Below are positions 41,718 to 51,712 of a DNA stretch of 64,000 bases, piece after piece (position 1 is the stretch's first letter; every line of letters starts with the position of its first letter). The notes beneath the pieces are model-generated. The model searched no databases, was not told where the DNA came from, and saw only the letters and a list, made by a program, of their open reading frames with translations. The DNA comes from Aquipseudomonas alcaligenes NBRC 14159 (GTDB taxonomy: Bacteria > Pseudomonadota > Gammaproteobacteria > Pseudomonadales > Pseudomonadaceae): contig NZ_BATI01000009.1 of the NCBI RefSeq assembly GCF_000467105.1, positions 62,001-126,000 on the forward strand. Direction: 5' to 3'. A program made the translations under genes and the position numbers.

Positions 41718-43373
41718 CTACTGGTGCCAAAGCACACCCTCGCGCCGCTCCCCCCAGGTACTGAAGTGCGGACCATAGGCGCTCTCCACCGAAGCCCGCT
41801 TGATCTTCAGCGTCGGCGTCAGGAAGCCGTTGTCCACCGCCCACACCTCGGGCACCAGCACCAGGCCGTTGAGCTGCTCGTGCTTGTCGAGTACCTGGTT
41901 GGTTTCCTCCAGCAGGCGCTTGAGGCTGCCTTCCAGGTGCTCGCGTGGTTCCTTGCGCCCCGCTTCAGACAGCACGCACAGGGCCAGAGGCTGCGGCAGG
42001 CCGTCGCCGACCACACAGACCTGCTCGATATGGTTGTGCACCGCCAGGCGATTCTCGATCGGCGCCGGGGCGACGTACTTACCCTTGCTGGTTTTGAAGA
42101 TTTCCTTGATCCGCCCGGTCAGGCGCAGGTTGCCCTCGGCGTCCTGCTCACCCTTGTCGCCCGTGCGCAGGAAGCCATCCTCGGTGATCGCTTCGGCGGT
42201 CTTGCCCGGCTCCTTGAAGTAGCCCTGCATGGTCGAGCCGCTGCGCACCAGCACCTCGCCCTCCTCGCTGATGCGCACTTCGACGCCCGGGTTGTTCTGG
42301 CCGATCCAGCCTTTCTTGAACTTGCCGGGGCGGCAGACGTGCGAATAGCCGCAGTTCTCGGTCATGCCGTAGACCTCCTGCAGCTCCAGGCCCAGGCGCC
42401 GGTACCAGGCCAGCAGCGCATCGGGCACCGGGGCGGCGCCGGACAGCGCGTAACGCACCGCGTCCAGGCCCAGGCCGCGCAGCACCTTGCGCCCGAACAG
42501 ACGCCCGAGCAGCGGGATGGACAGCAGCATGTCCAGGCGCTTGGCCGGCATCTTGGAATAGACGCCCATCTGGAACTTGGTCCAGATCCGCGGTACGCCG
42601 AAGAACACCGTGGGCCGCGCGCGGCGCAGGTCGGCGACGAAGGTGTCCAGGCTCTCGGCGAAGTACACGGTCAAGCCGCTGTACAGCGAATTGAGCTGGA
42701 CGAACATGCGCTCGGCGACATGGCACAGCGGCAGGTAGGACAACACCCGGTCATCATCGCGCACGCCGAACAGCTCGGTGGCGTGACTGGCGGTGAAGCC
42801 GAAGTTGCCGAAGTTGTGCATCACCCCCTTGGGCATGCCGGTGGTACCGGAGGTGTAAATGATGGTGGCGAGCTGCTCGGCGCTCGGTTTCGGCTGGTCC
42901 TGGATCGGCGCACAGCCCTGCAGGTCCTGCCAGGTGCGGTCATAGCGACCGTGCGGATGCAGTGGCAGCGACACGGTCACCACGCCCTCGGGCACGCCGG
43001 GTGCCATGGCCGGCCAATCATCCAGCTTGCCGATGAAGGCCACCCTGGCCTCGGCGTGCTCCAGCACCTGGCGCACCGATTCGGCGGTGAGGTTGGGATA
43101 GAGCGGTACCGAGACATGCCCGGCCATCCAGATGGCCAGGTCGGCGACGATCCAGTGGGCGCAGTTCTTGGAGATGATGGCGATTCTGCTGCCCTGCTCC
43201 AGCTCCAGGCTGCGCAGCCAGCTCGCGGCGCGTCGGGCCTGCTCGCCTACCTCGGCCCAGGTCAGCTGTTCCACCTGACCAGCGCCAAGGGGCTGGATCA
43301 GGTAGGTCTTGTTCGGATGACGCGACTCACGCTCGAAGAACATCTCGAGCGGCAAACGGACTGCACTGGCCAC
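41718..43373 (-). CDS. AMP-binding long-chain acyl-CoA ligase
   Basis: A 551-residue adenylate-forming enzyme that activates a fatty acid with ATP and joins it to CoA. Motifs are IIYTSGTTGMPKGVMHNFGN (ATP loop), YGMTENCGYSH, and TGDKGEQDAEGNLRLTGRIKEIFKTSKGKYV, which resembles the FadD15/long-chain (ACSL) group more than classical FadD. The start is GTG at 43373 with AAGGAGG five bases upstream; the longer frame to 43415 runs into a palindromic operator. As I recall, P. aeruginosa has an AMP-binding gene close to gpsA in the same region. The exact fatty acid is unknown. Confidence 0.9.
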   Translation of the reverse strand: MASAVRLPLEMFFERESRHPNKTYLIQPLGAGQVEQLTWAEVGEQARRAASWLRSLELEQGSRIAIISKNCAHWIVADLAIWMAGHVSVPLYPNLTAESVRQVLEHAEARVAFIGKLDDWPAMAPGVPEGVVTVSLPLHPHGRYDRTWQDLQGCAPIQDQPKPSAEQLATIIYTSGTTGMPKGVMHNFGNFGFTASHATELFGVRDDDRVLSYLPLCHVAERMFVQLNSLYSGLTVYFAESLDTFVADLRRARPTVFFGVPRIWTKFQMGVYSKMPAKRLDMLLSIPLLGRLFGRKVLRGLGLDAVRYALSGAAPVPDALLAWYRRLGLELQEVYGMTENCGYSHVCRPGKFKKGWIGQNNPGVEVRISEEGEVLVRSGSTMQGYFKEPGKTAEAITEDGFLRTGDKGEQDAEGNLRLTGRIKEIFKTSKGKYVAPAPIENRLAVHNHIEQVCVVGDGLPQPLALCVLSEAGRKEPREHLEGSLKRLLEETNQVLDKHEQLNGLVLVPEVWAVDNGFLTPTLKIKRASVESAYGPHFSTWGERREGVLWHQ

Positions 43374-43410
43374 GGGGCCTCCTTGTTTATTGTTTTTGTC
43401 ACAGGGAGCA

Positions 43411-43428
43411 ACCAAGCACTTGCTTGGT
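43411..43428. promoter_or_regulatory. Perfect palindrome, candidate TetR-type operator
   Basis: ACCAAGCACTTGCTTGGT has perfect eight-base arms around CT and is followed by the AT-rich TTAATATT. It lies 38 bases upstream of the acyl-CoA ligase start, where a dimeric lipid-responsive repressor could act. No such regulator gene is adjacent. Confidence 0.7.
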
Positions 43429-43491
43429 TTAATATTCCATGCGTCAGGAGGTGCGGCAAGTGAAGAAATGTTACGGGAGCAGAGAAGCGCT

Positions 43492-43947
43492 CTATTCCGG
43501 GTGGTACAGCCCTGCCAGCTGCATCAGCCCGGGAATCGCCGCCGCGCCGTCCAGCTCGACCAGACTGGCGGTGCGCAGCAACAGGGTCTCCTGCAGGTGC
43601 CCGTGCTGGAGGAAGCCGGCCAACTGGCCCAGCAACGGGTTGTGGCTGACCAGCAGACAATGACCGGGATAGCTGTCGAGGCGGTTGGCGGCGTCGCGCG
43701 GTGAGTCGTCAGGCGTGGCCCAGTCGACAGTTGTCAGTGGCAGCGCCAATCCGAGCACCTCGCGCACGATCTCGGCCGTCTGCTGGGCGCGCAGGTAGGG
43801 ACTGGCGAGAATGTACTGCAGCGGACGGCCGCGCAGGCGCTCGGCGCTCCTGCGCACTTCCTTGCGGCCGCGCTCGGTCAGAGGTCGCTCGGCATCGCTG
43901 CGCGCACGCGCTTCGGCCTCGCCGTGGCGCAGCAGCCAGAGGGTCAC
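43492..43947 (-). CDS. sixA: Phosphohistidine phosphatase SixA
   Basis: A 151-residue histidine-phosphatase superfamily protein. The catalytic RHG is at residues 7-9 (LLRHGEAE) and the second His is in VSHNPLLG. SixA of E. coli removes phosphate from histidines of phosphotransfer proteins such as the nitrogen PTS; the Pseudomonas target is not proven. The GTG start overlaps the TGA of the DUF4389 gene as GTGA, so these genes and gpsA form a coupled minus-strand operon. Confidence 0.9.
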   Translation of the reverse strand: MTLWLLRHGEAEARARSDAERPLTERGRKEVRRSAERLRGRPLQYILASPYLRAQQTAEIVREVLGLALPLTTVDWATPDDSPRDAANRLDSYPGHCLLVSHNPLLGQLAGFLQHGHLQETLLLRTASLVELDGAAAIPGLMQLAGLYHPE

Positions 43948-44291
43948 AGCTTAGGTTCTTCGTCGCGCACCGGGTGCGGCGCCGGCGGAATGCTGTGCGG
44001 CTCGTTGTCCTGCGGCGCGCGCGGGGTCGGCCAGTCGGCGAACGGCCAGGGCTTCTCCTCGGTGTTGAAGGTGCCGAAGCGGCCGATCTGCTGCAGATAC
44101 TGGCTGAGGCTGTCGCCGAAGCCCTGCAGGGTGCCATTGGGCGCCCCGTAGAACAGGCGGTAGCCGAGCTGCAGCAGAACCACGCCACCGAGCACGATCT
44201 CGGCCAGCTGCCAGACGATGGTGAAGATCACCATCCACAGGATGCGCAGGGCGATGGACTCGCGCTCCAGTTCCTTGTTCTCGTCAGTCAT
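43944..44291 (-). CDS. DUF4389 membrane protein
   Basis: A 115-residue protein of the DUF4389 family. It has a short charged N-terminus (MTDENKELERES) and one or two hydrophobic helices (about 13-35 and a weaker one near 38-50). An amphipathic segment follows, then a long Pro-rich tail (WPTPRAPQDNEPHSIPPAP). GAGGAGA precedes the ATG at 44291; the frame could extend eight residues but without a ribosome site. It is sandwiched between gpsA and sixA. Function unknown. Confidence 0.82.
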   Translation of the reverse strand: MTDENKELERESIALRILWMVIFTIVWQLAEIVLGGVVLLQLGYRLFYGAPNGTLQGFGDSLSQYLQQIGRFGTFNTEEKPWPFADWPTPRAPQDNEPHSIPPAPHPVRDEEPKL

Positions 44292-44304
44292 GCCGCTCTC
44301 CTCA

Positions 44305-45327
44305 TCAGAAACCACTGGGGGAAATGAAGTCCACGTCAGTCTTCGGCTCGCCGCGCATCAGCGCCTGAATCACCTGCTCCAGGGTGCGCCCCTCGAACAG
44401 GATGGCATGCAAACCGGCAACCAGCGGCATGTAGACCTGCAATTCCTCCGCCTTGTTCTTCAGCACCTTGAGCGTATTGACGCCCTCGGCCACCTCGCCC
44501 AGGCGCGCCACGGCGTCCTCCAGGCTCAGACCTTCGCCCAGGGCGAAGCCGACCTGGTAGTTGCGGCTCTTCGGTGAAGAACAGGTGACAATCAGGTCGC
44601 CCACCCCGGCCAGGCCGAGGAAGGTCATGGGGTTGGCGCCGAGCTTGACGGCAAAGCGGGTCATTTCCGCCAGCGCGCGGGTGATCAGCATGCTCTTGGT
44701 GTTCTCGCCCATGCCCAGCGCAGCGGCCATGCCGGCGATGATGGCGTAGACGTTCTTCAGCGCGCCGCCCAGCTCCACGCCGAAACGGTCGCGGCTGGCA
44801 TAGACACGGAAGGTGCGGCCATGCAGGGCCGACTGCACGCGCTGGCAGAGTTCCTCGTCCTCGCTGGCGATCACCGTTGCGGTCAGCGCATGTTCGGCGA
44901 CCTCGCGGGCCAGGTTGGGGCCGGACAGCACGCCGATACGCGCCTGCGGCGCGACTTCGGCGAGGATCTGGCTCATCAGTTTGAAGCTCTCGGCTTCGAT
45001 GCCCTTGGTGGTGCTCACCAGCAGCTTGCCGGCCAGGCCCGCGGCGACCGGCTGCAGGGCCTTGCGCAGGGCGGACGAGGGCAGCGCCACGAATACCAGC
45101 TGGCAGGCGGCCAGGGTCGCCGGCAGATCGGTCACCGGTTCGACCCCCGGCAGCAGCTTGATGCCCTTGAGGTAGCGCGGGTTCTCGCGCTGGGTGCGCA
45201 TGGCCTCGGCCTGCTCGGGATCGCGCATCCACTGCAGAACGCGCTGGCCGTTGGCGGCCAGAAGGTTGGCGATGGCGGTGCCGAAGCTGCCGCCGCCCAG
45301 TACTGCAACGGGTTGTTGCTCGGTCAT
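44305..45327 (-). CDS. gpsA: Glycerol-3-phosphate dehydrogenase [NAD(P)+]
   Basis: A 340-residue cytosolic enzyme that reduces dihydroxyacetone phosphate to sn-glycerol-3-phosphate, the backbone of phospholipids. The dinucleotide site is [19 protein letters not shown] (about 9-27). The catalytic Lys and substrate site are in [25 protein letters not shown], and [14 protein letters not shown] is the third block. The length is normal. It heads the operon gpsA - DUF4389 - sixA and is divergent from the hybrid kinase gene. Confidence 0.96.
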   Translation of the reverse strand: MTEQQPVAVLGGGSFGTAIANLLAANGQRVLQWMRDPEQAEAMRTQRENPRYLKGIKLLPGVEPVTDLPATLAACQLVFVALPSSALRKALQPVAAGLAGKLLVSTTKGIEAESFKLMSQILAEVAPQARIGVLSGPNLAREVAEHALTATVIASEDEELCQRVQSALHGRTFRVYASRDRFGVELGGALKNVYAIIAGMAAALGMGENTKSMLITRALAEMTRFAVKLGANPMTFLGLAGVGDLIVTCSSPKSRNYQVGFALGEGLSLEDAVARLGEVAEGVNTLKVLKNKAEELQVYMPLVAGLHAILFEGRTLEQVIQALMRGEPKTDVDFISPSGF

Positions 45328-45554
45328 AGGAATTCCAGAAAAGCCATCCAGATGGAGGATGCCGCATTATCACGAAGCCTTGCCCGACCGGCCAGTCCCA
45401 GACGTGATCCAGGTCCAGCCAGCGCGCTGGCAAAGCCTGTCTTCTCGGTTAACATGCGATTTTCCGCCAGAGAACAAGGCCGTTCCGTGCGCATGCTCCA
45501 CGCTCAGACTCCCGCTGCCCAGCCACGCTGCCTTCACCATGGAGATTGCCGGCC

Positions 45555-47435
45555 ATGATGTGCGGACGTCGCTGGGATATCCACACCCGCACCCAGCTGA
45601 TCAGCGTGGGCCCCGCCCTGCTGCTGACGCTGCTGCTGACCGGGTTCTTCACCCACTCGCGGCTGCAGGACCTGCGCCAGGAAATCGACCATACCGGCCA
45701 GTTGATGGCCAATCAGCTGGCCCCGGCCGCCGTGCATGGCGTCACCAACGGTGATACGCAGGCGCTGGAGAACCTGCTGCGTGCGACCCTGCAGGCTCCC
45801 AACGTGCGCTTTCTCGAGGTGCGCGACCAGAGCGAGAACATCCTGGTCTATGTCGAACAGCCGCGCGCCGACACCACCTCCAGCGTCGACGTCTTCCATG
45901 CCCCCATCCGCCGTGCCGGCGAAACCAGCGCCACCTACCTGGGACGTGTCGTGGTGGGCATGTCCGACGAGACATTCACCAGCCGGCAGCAGGCCATTCT
46001 GCTCAAGGCCACGATGCTGGCCCTGGTCGCCCTGCTGCTGACCTTCTTCCTCGCCCGCCAGCTGGCACGCCGCCTGGCCAGGCCGCTGAGCGCCATGGGC
46101 CGCACCCTCGAGGCGATCAAGGCCGGCGACTATCGTCCCAGCCTGGAGGAGACCGACAGCGGCGAGCTGGGCGACCTCGCCCGGCATATCAACAGCCTGG
46201 CCGTGGAGCTGGAACGCTCCGGCCGCGAGCAGCGCGAGGCCATGCAGCAGCTGATTCAGACCCGCGAGGAAGCCGAACAGGCCAGCCGCGCCAAGTCCGA
46301 CTTCCTGGCCATGATGAGCCATGAGCTGCGCACCCCAATGAATGGCGTGCTGGGCATGTTGCAACTGCTGGAAACCACCGAGATGACTCAGGAACAGGCG
46401 GAATATGCCGCCCTGGCGACCGAGTCCACCGAACACCTGCTCAAGGTGATCAACGACATCCTCGACTTCTCGCGCATCGAGCGCGGCGCCCTGGAGCTGG
46501 AGCGCATCCCCTTCAGCCTGCAGGACCTGCTGCTCGGCTCGATCCAGGTGTTCCAGCACAGTGCACAACAACGCGGCCTCTATTTGCGCCTGGAGAGCCA
46601 GCCGGGGCTCGAGGACTTCGAGGTGCGTGGCGACCCGACGCGTATTCGCCAGATCCTGGTCAACCTGCTGGGCAACGCGCTGAAGTTCACCGAGGAAGGC
46701 GGCATCCGCATCGAGACCCGCTGGCAACCGCTGGACAACGAGGTGCTGTGGTTTACCTGTGCCGTGCGCGACAGCGGTATCGGCATCGCCCCCGAGCGCC
46801 TGGAGCACATGTTCGATGCCTTCCAGCAGGCCGATACCTCGATCTCGCGGCGCTACGGCGGCACCGGCCTCGGTCTGTCCATCGCCCGCACCCTGGCCGA
46901 ACGCATGGGCGGCACCCTGCATGCCAGCAGCGAGGAAGGCATCGGCTCGGTATTCACCCTGGAGATTCCTTTGCCGTTCAGCCTGCGCAGCGAGGATGTC
47001 CAGGCACAGACGCAGAACGATGTCGCGAGCGGCGGCGATCAGGAAGTCCTGCTGGTGGAGGACAACCCGGTCAACCAGACCGTTATCGAGGCCATGCTGC
47101 GCAGCCTGGGTTATCGGGTCACCCTGGTCGGCGACGGCGCCCAGGCCGTGCAGCGCTTCGATGCCCGGCGCTTCTCCGCGGTGCTGATGGATTGTCGCCT
47201 GCCGGTCATGGATGGTTACGAGGCAACCCGGCAGATTCGCCGGCACATGCCGCAGAATGGCACCCCGATCATCGCCCTGACCGCCAACGCCCTGCAGGGT
47301 GACCGCGAGGCCTGCCTGCAGGCCGGCATGAACGATTACCTGGCCAAGCCATTCAAGCGTGCCGACCTGGAACGGGTATTGCTGCGCTGGCTCGGCAAGC
47401 GCAGCCAGGAAAATATCCCGGGCAGCGAAAAATGA
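45555..47435 (+). CDS. Hybrid sensor histidine kinase with receiver domain (PA1611-like)
   Basis: A 626-residue membrane kinase. TM1 is at about 15-35, the periplasmic domain at about 36-150, TM2 near 152-172, followed by HAMP. The dimerisation domain has His256 in MMSHELRTPMNG, the ATPase domain has N, G1 and G2 boxes (LGNALKF, DSGIGIAP, GGTGLGLSIA), and a C-terminal receiver has Asp546 in LMDCRLPVMDG. There is no Hpt domain. P. aeruginosa PA1611, also next to fabA, interacts with RetS in the Gac/Rsm network; orthology here rests on position and architecture. GGAGA lies nine bases before the ATG. Confidence 0.92.
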   Translation: MMCGRRWDIHTRTQLISVGPALLLTLLLTGFFTHSRLQDLRQEIDHTGQLMANQLAPAAVHGVTNGDTQALENLLRATLQAPNVRFLEVRDQSENILVYVEQPRADTTSSVDVFHAPIRRAGETSATYLGRVVVGMSDETFTSRQQAILLKATMLALVALLLTFFLARQLARRLARPLSAMGRTLEAIKAGDYRPSLEETDSGELGDLARHINSLAVELERSGREQREAMQQLIQTREEAEQASRAKSDFLAMMSHELRTPMNGVLGMLQLLETTEMTQEQAEYAALATESTEHLLKVINDILDFSRIERGALELERIPFSLQDLLLGSIQVFQHSAQQRGLYLRLESQPGLEDFEVRGDPTRIRQILVNLLGNALKFTEEGGIRIETRWQPLDNEVLWFTCAVRDSGIGIAPERLEHMFDAFQQADTSISRRYGGTGLGLSIARTLAERMGGTLHASSEEGIGSVFTLEIPLPFSLRSEDVQAQTQNDVASGGDQEVLLVEDNPVNQTVIEAMLRSLGYRVTLVGDGAQAVQRFDARRFSAVLMDCRLPVMDGYEATRQIRRHMPQNGTPIIALTANALQGDREACLQAGMNDYLAKPFKRADLERVLLRWLGKRSQENIPGSEK

Positions 47436-47580
47436 CTTATGACAAGAACAGCCGGTATACAGGTGTTCACACTAGGCTGTGACTTTCACCGGAGCGCAAC
47501 AGTCTATGACTAGTCTGCCGCTACACAAGAAAACCCGCGGCGCAGCTTAGCCCCGCCGAGGGGACCATTGAGGAGTTCGC

Positions 47581-48096
47581 ATGACCCAGCAAAACGCCTA
47601 TACCCGGGAAGAGTTGCTCGCCTGCAGCCGCGGCGAACTGTTTGGCCCAGGTAATGCGCAATTGCCCGCCCCCAACATGCTGATGATCGATCGCATCGTG
47701 CATATCAGTGAAACCGGCGGCAAATACGGCAAAGGCGAAATCGTCGCCGAACTCGACATCAATCCGGACCTCTGGTTCTTCGCCTGCCACTTCGAAGGCG
47801 ATCCGGTGATGCCGGGCTGCCTGGGCCTCGACGCCATGTGGCAGCTGGTCGGCTTCTACCTGGGCTGGCAGGGCAATCCGGGCCGCGGTCGCGCCCTCGG
47901 CTCCGGCGAAGTGAAGTTCTTCGGCCAGGTGCTGCCCACCGCCAAGAAAATCACCTACAACATCCATATCAAACGCACCATCAACCGCTCGCTGATCCTC
48001 GGCATCGCCGATGGCAACGTCAGCGTCGATGGTCGCGAGATCTACAGCGCCGAAGGCCTCCGCGTCGGCCTGTTCACCTCTACCGACAGCTTCTGA
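47581..48096 (+). CDS. fabA: 3-hydroxydecanoyl-ACP dehydratase/isomerase
   Basis: A 171-residue hotdog-fold enzyme that dehydrates 3-hydroxydecanoyl-ACP and isomerises trans-2- to cis-3-decenoyl-ACP, the branch point to unsaturated fatty acids. The catalytic His70 ([14 protein letters not shown]) and Asp84 (LGLDAMWQ) fall exactly at the positions known for E. coli FabA. GAGGAG precedes the ATG. fabB follows after 12 bases, as in all pseudomonads with this pathway. Confidence 0.97.
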   Translation: MTQQNAYTREELLACSRGELFGPGNAQLPAPNMLMIDRIVHISETGGKYGKGEIVAELDINPDLWFFACHFEGDPVMPGCLGLDAMWQLVGFYLGWQGNPGRGRALGSGEVKFFGQVLPTAKKITYNIHIKRTINRSLILGIADGNVSVDGREIYSAEGLRVGLFTSTDSF

Positions 48097-48108
48097 AGGA
48101 TTTTCCGC

Positions 48109-49323
48109 ATGCGTCGCGTCGTGATCACCGGTCTGGGCATCGTTTCCTGCCTGGGCAATGACAAGGACACCGTTTCCGCCAACCTGCGCGCCGGCAAGGC
48201 GGGTATCCGCTTCAACCCGGAATACGCCGAGATGGGCCTGCGCAGCCAGGTTTCCGGCTCCGTCGACCTCAACCTGGAAGAGCTGATCGACCGCAAGGTC
48301 CTGCGCTTCATGGGTAACGCCGCCGCCTACGCCTACCTGTCGATGGAACAGGCGATCAAGGATGCCGGCCTGAGCCCGGAAGACATCTCCAACCCGCGCG
48401 TCGGCCTGATCGCCGGTTCCGGCGGTGCTTCCACCCTGAACCAGATGGAAGCCATCGACACCCTGCGCGAGAAGGGCGTCAAGCGCATCGGCCCATACCG
48501 CGTGCCACGCACCATGGGCAGCACCGTGTCGGCCTGCCTGGCCACGCCGTTCCAGATCAAGGGCGTGAACTACTCCATCTCCTCCGCCTGCGCGACCAGT
48601 GCCCACTGCATCGGCCACGCCATGGAGCAGATCCAGATGGGCAAGCAGGACATGGTCTTCGCCGGCGGCGGTGAAGAAGAGCACTGGAGCCAGAGCTGCC
48701 TGTTCGACGCCATGGGCGCCCTCTCCACCCAGTACAACGAAACCCCGGAAAAAGCCTCGCGCGCCTACGACGCCAAGCGTGACGGCTTCGTCATCGCCGG
48801 CGGTGGCGGCATGGTGGTGGTCGAGGAACTGGAGCACGCACTCAAGCGCGGCGCCAAGATCTACGCCGAGATCGTCGGCTACGGCGCCACCAGCGACGGC
48901 TACGACATGGTCGCACCGAGTGGTGAAGGCGCCGTGCGCTGCATGCAGCAGGCCCTGGCCACCGTCAGCGCGCCGATCGACTACCTCAACACCCACGGCA
49001 CCTCCACCCCGGTCGGCGACACCGCCGAGGCCCGCGCCGTGCGCGAAGTGTTCGGCGCCAGGGCACCGGCCATCAGCTCGACCAAGAGCCTGTCCGGTCA
49101 CTCGCTGGGCGCCGCCGGCGTGCACGAGGCGATCTACTGCCTGCTGATGATGCAGGGCGGCTTCATCGCCGGCTCGGCCAACATCGAGGAGATCGACCCG
49201 GAAATGGCCGACCTGCCGATCCAGCGCCAGACCCGCGACGCCCAGCTCAACACCGTGATGAGCAACAGCTTCGGCTTCGGCGGCACCAACGCCACGCTGA
49301 TCCTGCAGCGTTACCAGGGCTGA
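48109..49323 (+). CDS. fabB: Beta-ketoacyl-ACP synthase I
   Basis: A 404-residue thiolase-fold condensing enzyme that extends cis-3-decenoyl-ACP and other acyl-ACPs. The active-site Cys lies in [15 protein letters not shown], and the two catalytic His in [11 protein letters not shown] and GHSLGAAG. The end [17 protein letters not shown] is typical. It is cotranscribed with fabA and followed by a bidirectional terminator. DesT/FabR-type lipid control is known in related species; I could not identify a convincing site here. Confidence 0.97.
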   Translation: MRRVVITGLGIVSCLGNDKDTVSANLRAGKAGIRFNPEYAEMGLRSQVSGSVDLNLEELIDRKVLRFMGNAAAYAYLSMEQAIKDAGLSPEDISNPRVGLIAGSGGASTLNQMEAIDTLREKGVKRIGPYRVPRTMGSTVSACLATPFQIKGVNYSISSACATSAHCIGHAMEQIQMGKQDMVFAGGGEEEHWSQSCLFDAMGALSTQYNETPEKASRAYDAKRDGFVIAGGGGMVVVEELEHALKRGAKIYAEIVGYGATSDGYDMVAPSGEGAVRCMQQALATVSAPIDYLNTHGTSTPVGDTAEARAVREVFGARAPAISSTKSLSGHSLGAAGVHEAIYCLLMMQGGFIAGSANIEEIDPEMADLPIQRQTRDAQLNTVMSNSFGFGGTNATLILQRYQG

Positions 49324-49337
49324 TTTCCAGCCCCATG

Positions 49338-49365
49338 AAAAACGGCGCCCTCGGGCGCCGTTTTT
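49338..49365. terminator. Bidirectional terminator after fabB
   Basis: Stem AAAAACGGCGCCC / GGGCGCCGTTTTT with a two-base loop between convergent fabB and the chemoreceptor gene. Confidence 0.92.
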
Positions 49366-49378
49366 CGTTATGCCGACC

Positions 49379-51004
49379 TCAGATGCGGAAGCGTGCCACC
49401 AGGCCATTGAGGTCCACCGCCAGGCGCGACAGCTCTTGGCTGGCGGCGCTGGTCTGGTTGGCCCCGGCCGAGGTCTGCAGCGACAGGTCGCGAATGTTCA
49501 CCAGGTTGCGGTCCACCTCACGGGCAACCTGCGCCTGCTCCTCGGATGCGCTGGCAATCACCAGATTGCGCTCGTTGATCGAGGAAATCGCCTGGGCGAT
49601 CTCGTCCAGCGCGCGCCCGGCAGCCTGCGCCAGCTCCAGGGTCGCACTGGTGCGCCCGGTGCTCTGCTGCATGGCGCCCACGGCCCGTTCGGTGCCCTGC
49701 TGGATGCCGCCGATCATCTGCTCGATTTCCTGAGTCGACTGCTGGGTACGGTGTGCCAACGCACGCACCTCGTCCGCCACCACGGCGAAGCCGCGCCCGG
49801 CATCGCCGGCCCGCGCCGCTTCGATAGCCGCGTTGAGGGCCAGCAGGTTGGTCTGTTCGGCAATCGAGCGAATCACATCCAGCACCTGGCTGATGCTGCG
49901 TATCTGCTCGGCCAGCTGTTCGACCTGCGAGGAACTGCTGGTCACATCACTGGCCAGGCGGCTGATCGAGTCGACGGTCTGGCGCACCTGCTCGCGGCCA
50001 TGCTGGGCGGTACGGTCGGACTCGCGGGACGCTTCGGAGGTACTCACGGCATTGCGTGCCACCTCTTCCACGGCCGAGGTCATCTCGTTCACCGCAGTGG
50101 CAGCCTGTTCGATCTCGGCGTTCTGCTGATGCAGGCCGCGGGTGGCGTCCTCGGTGACCGCATGCAGCTCCTCGGAGGCCGAAGCCAGCTGGCTGGAGGA
50201 ATCGGCGATGCTCTGGATGGTGCTGCGCAGGCTCCCCTGCATGCGCTTCAGGGCCTGCAGCAGTTGCGCCGGCTCATCCACGCCCTGGTCGTCGAAATCG
50301 CGGGTCAGGTCGCCGCTCGCCACCACCTGGGCAACCTGAACCGCTTCGGTCAGCGGCCGCACGATGCTGCGGGTGAACAACATGGCAAGGAACACCGTCA
50401 GTACTACAGCCACCAGCATCAGGGTAAGCGCCAAGGTAAAGGCTCGCTCATAGGCAGCCTTGTTGTGGTTGGCAGCCTGCACAGCCCCTGCGCTATTGAT
50501 ATCGGTGAGTTCGACCAAAGCCTTCGCCATATTGTCGGCGTGGGTGTTCAGTTCACCTCCCGCCACGGCAATCGCTTCATCCAGTTCATCCGCCGCCGAG
50601 TGGCGCATGATTTTTTCCTGCTCACGCAAGTAAGCCTGCTCCGCCGCCTTGAAGCGCTCGTAGACGGCCCGTTCTTCCGGGGTCGAAATCAGCTTCTCGT
50701 AACGCTGCTGCGCCTCGCTGAGGCCTGCCTTCAAGTCATCAATACGCGCCACCGTCTGCTGCATGATGGTGGGGTCGCGCACCACGATCAGACGTAGCGT
50801 TCCTGCGCGGATGCGCAGGATGTCCTGACTCACTTCGCCCAGCGCCTTGATGCTCGGCAGCCAGTTCTGATCCACCTCCGAAGATGCCTGGTTCATCTGT
50901 CGCATCTGCAGCAGCGAAAAACCGCCAACCAGCAGAACAAGCAGCGCGAGGATGGTGAAGCCAAGGGCGGAGCGAGGGGCGATACGCAGATTTCTCAGCA
51001 GCAT
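49379..51004 (-). CDS. Methyl-accepting chemotaxis protein with 4HB sensor
   Basis: A 541-residue transmembrane chemoreceptor. TM1 is at about 11-32 and a helical four-helix-bundle periplasmic domain (4HB_MCP type, [22 protein letters not shown]) spans about 33-190. TM2 is at about 190-212, followed by HAMP and the signalling domain with tip block [22 protein letters not shown] precedes the ATG. A receptor gene at this position relative to fabB is also found in P. aeruginosa (PA1608, as I recall). The ligand is unknown. Confidence 0.93.
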   Translation of the reverse strand: MLLRNLRIAPRSALGFTILALLVLLVGGFSLLQMRQMNQASSEVDQNWLPSIKALGEVSQDILRIRAGTLRLIVVRDPTIMQQTVARIDDLKAGLSEAQQRYEKLISTPEERAVYERFKAAEQAYLREQEKIMRHSAADELDEAIAVAGGELNTHADNMAKALVELTDINSAGAVQAANHNKAAYERAFTLALTLMLVAVVLTVFLAMLFTRSIVRPLTEAVQVAQVVASGDLTRDFDDQGVDEPAQLLQALKRMQGSLRSTIQSIADSSSQLASASEELHAVTEDATRGLHQQNAEIEQAATAVNEMTSAVEEVARNAVSTSEASRESDRTAQHGREQVRQTVDSISRLASDVTSSSSQVEQLAEQIRSISQVLDVIRSIAEQTNLLALNAAIEAARAGDAGRGFAVVADEVRALAHRTQQSTQEIEQMIGGIQQGTERAVGAMQQSTGRTSATLELAQAAGRALDEIAQAISSINERNLVIASASEEQAQVAREVDRNLVNIRDLSLQTSAGANQTSAASQELSRLAVDLNGLVARFRI

Positions 51005-51137
51005 GGTGATTTCCTTTCAGGCGGACAGGCCCGCTACGCATCAGAGTAGTGCGCGCTGGTCTTGCTGCCAGCTGGACGCAGCGGTCATTGCATACACCAG
51101 CGCATCGGCATTGCTGAAAGGAGCTTGAGCAGCAGAC

Positions 51138-51164
51138 AAAAAGAAACCCGGCACGCGGCCGGGT
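51138..51164 (-). terminator. Terminator of DUF3859 gene
   Basis: On the minus strand the stem ACCCGGC / GCCGGGT (51146-51164) is followed by TTTCTTTTTGT, an intrinsic terminator 20 bases after the DUF3859 stop. Confidence 0.8.
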
Positions 51165-51185
51165 CTGCTCTGACGCGAGAGGAAC

Positions 51186-51650
51186 TCAACGCACGGTGAA
51201 ACGCTGCTCCAGCAGTTTGCGATCACCCTGGAACACCATGAACTGCCACTCGCCCGGCACCACCTCATGGTGTTCGGTGAACTCGAAGGCCATCACGTCC
51301 TGCGGCGCGCCCACCACCAGCTTCTGCTGCAGCTCGATCTTGTCCTGACGCTTGCCGTCCGGCCCGATCAGCCCGGGCGTGAAGTACATCAGGGTGAGCG
51401 GCTGCTCGGTTTCGCTCTTGCCCGCCAACTGATAGCGCACACCGAACTTGGTGCCCAGGCGCGCCGGCACCACCGCGGTCGGCTCGATCGGCTGGTTGGC
51501 ACGGCTGAGAATGCGCTCGCCCGGCTGCGGGTCCTTGATCGGTGCGCTGGCGAATACGCCGTATTCGATCGGCCCCTCGACACGCACATCGGCCATGGCC
51601 AGGTTGGCGGACAGGCCCAGGGCCAGGACAGACAGACTGAACAGTTTCAT
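51186..51650 (-). CDS. Exported DUF3859 protein
   Basis: A 154-residue precursor with a Sec signal peptide (MKLFSLSVLALGLSANLAMA, cleavage after AMA). The mature part is mainly beta, with VEGPIEYGVFASAP, LGTKFGVRYQLAGK and EFTEHHEVVPGEWQFMVFQGDR, matching DUF3859 as I recall. Its periplasmic role is unknown. AAGGAG lies seven bases before the ATG. It is followed by its own terminator and preceded on the same strand by the amidohydrolase gene at a 60-base distance. Confidence 0.82.
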   Translation of the reverse strand: MKLFSLSVLALGLSANLAMADVRVEGPIEYGVFASAPIKDPQPGERILSRANQPIEPTAVVPARLGTKFGVRYQLAGKSETEQPLTLMYFTPGLIGPDGKRQDKIELQQKLVVGAPQDVMAFEFTEHHEVVPGEWQFMVFQGDRKLLEQRFTVR

Positions 51651-51712
51651 CTCGCGCTCCTTGAGGAAAGTTGGCGCGAGGCTATGACGTCGGGGTTACA
51701 GGCTGATGACAG

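Noticed and set aside
44292..44315. Upstream start of the DUF4389 protein (adds MVSDEESG)
   Set aside because: GAGGAGA is positioned for the ATG at 44291, and the extension is part of that ribosome-site region.
47436..47580. DesT/FabR-type operator in front of fabA
   Set aside because: Only a weak ten-base dyad GTGTTCACAC was found. It does not match the spacing or arms of the known sites well enough to report.
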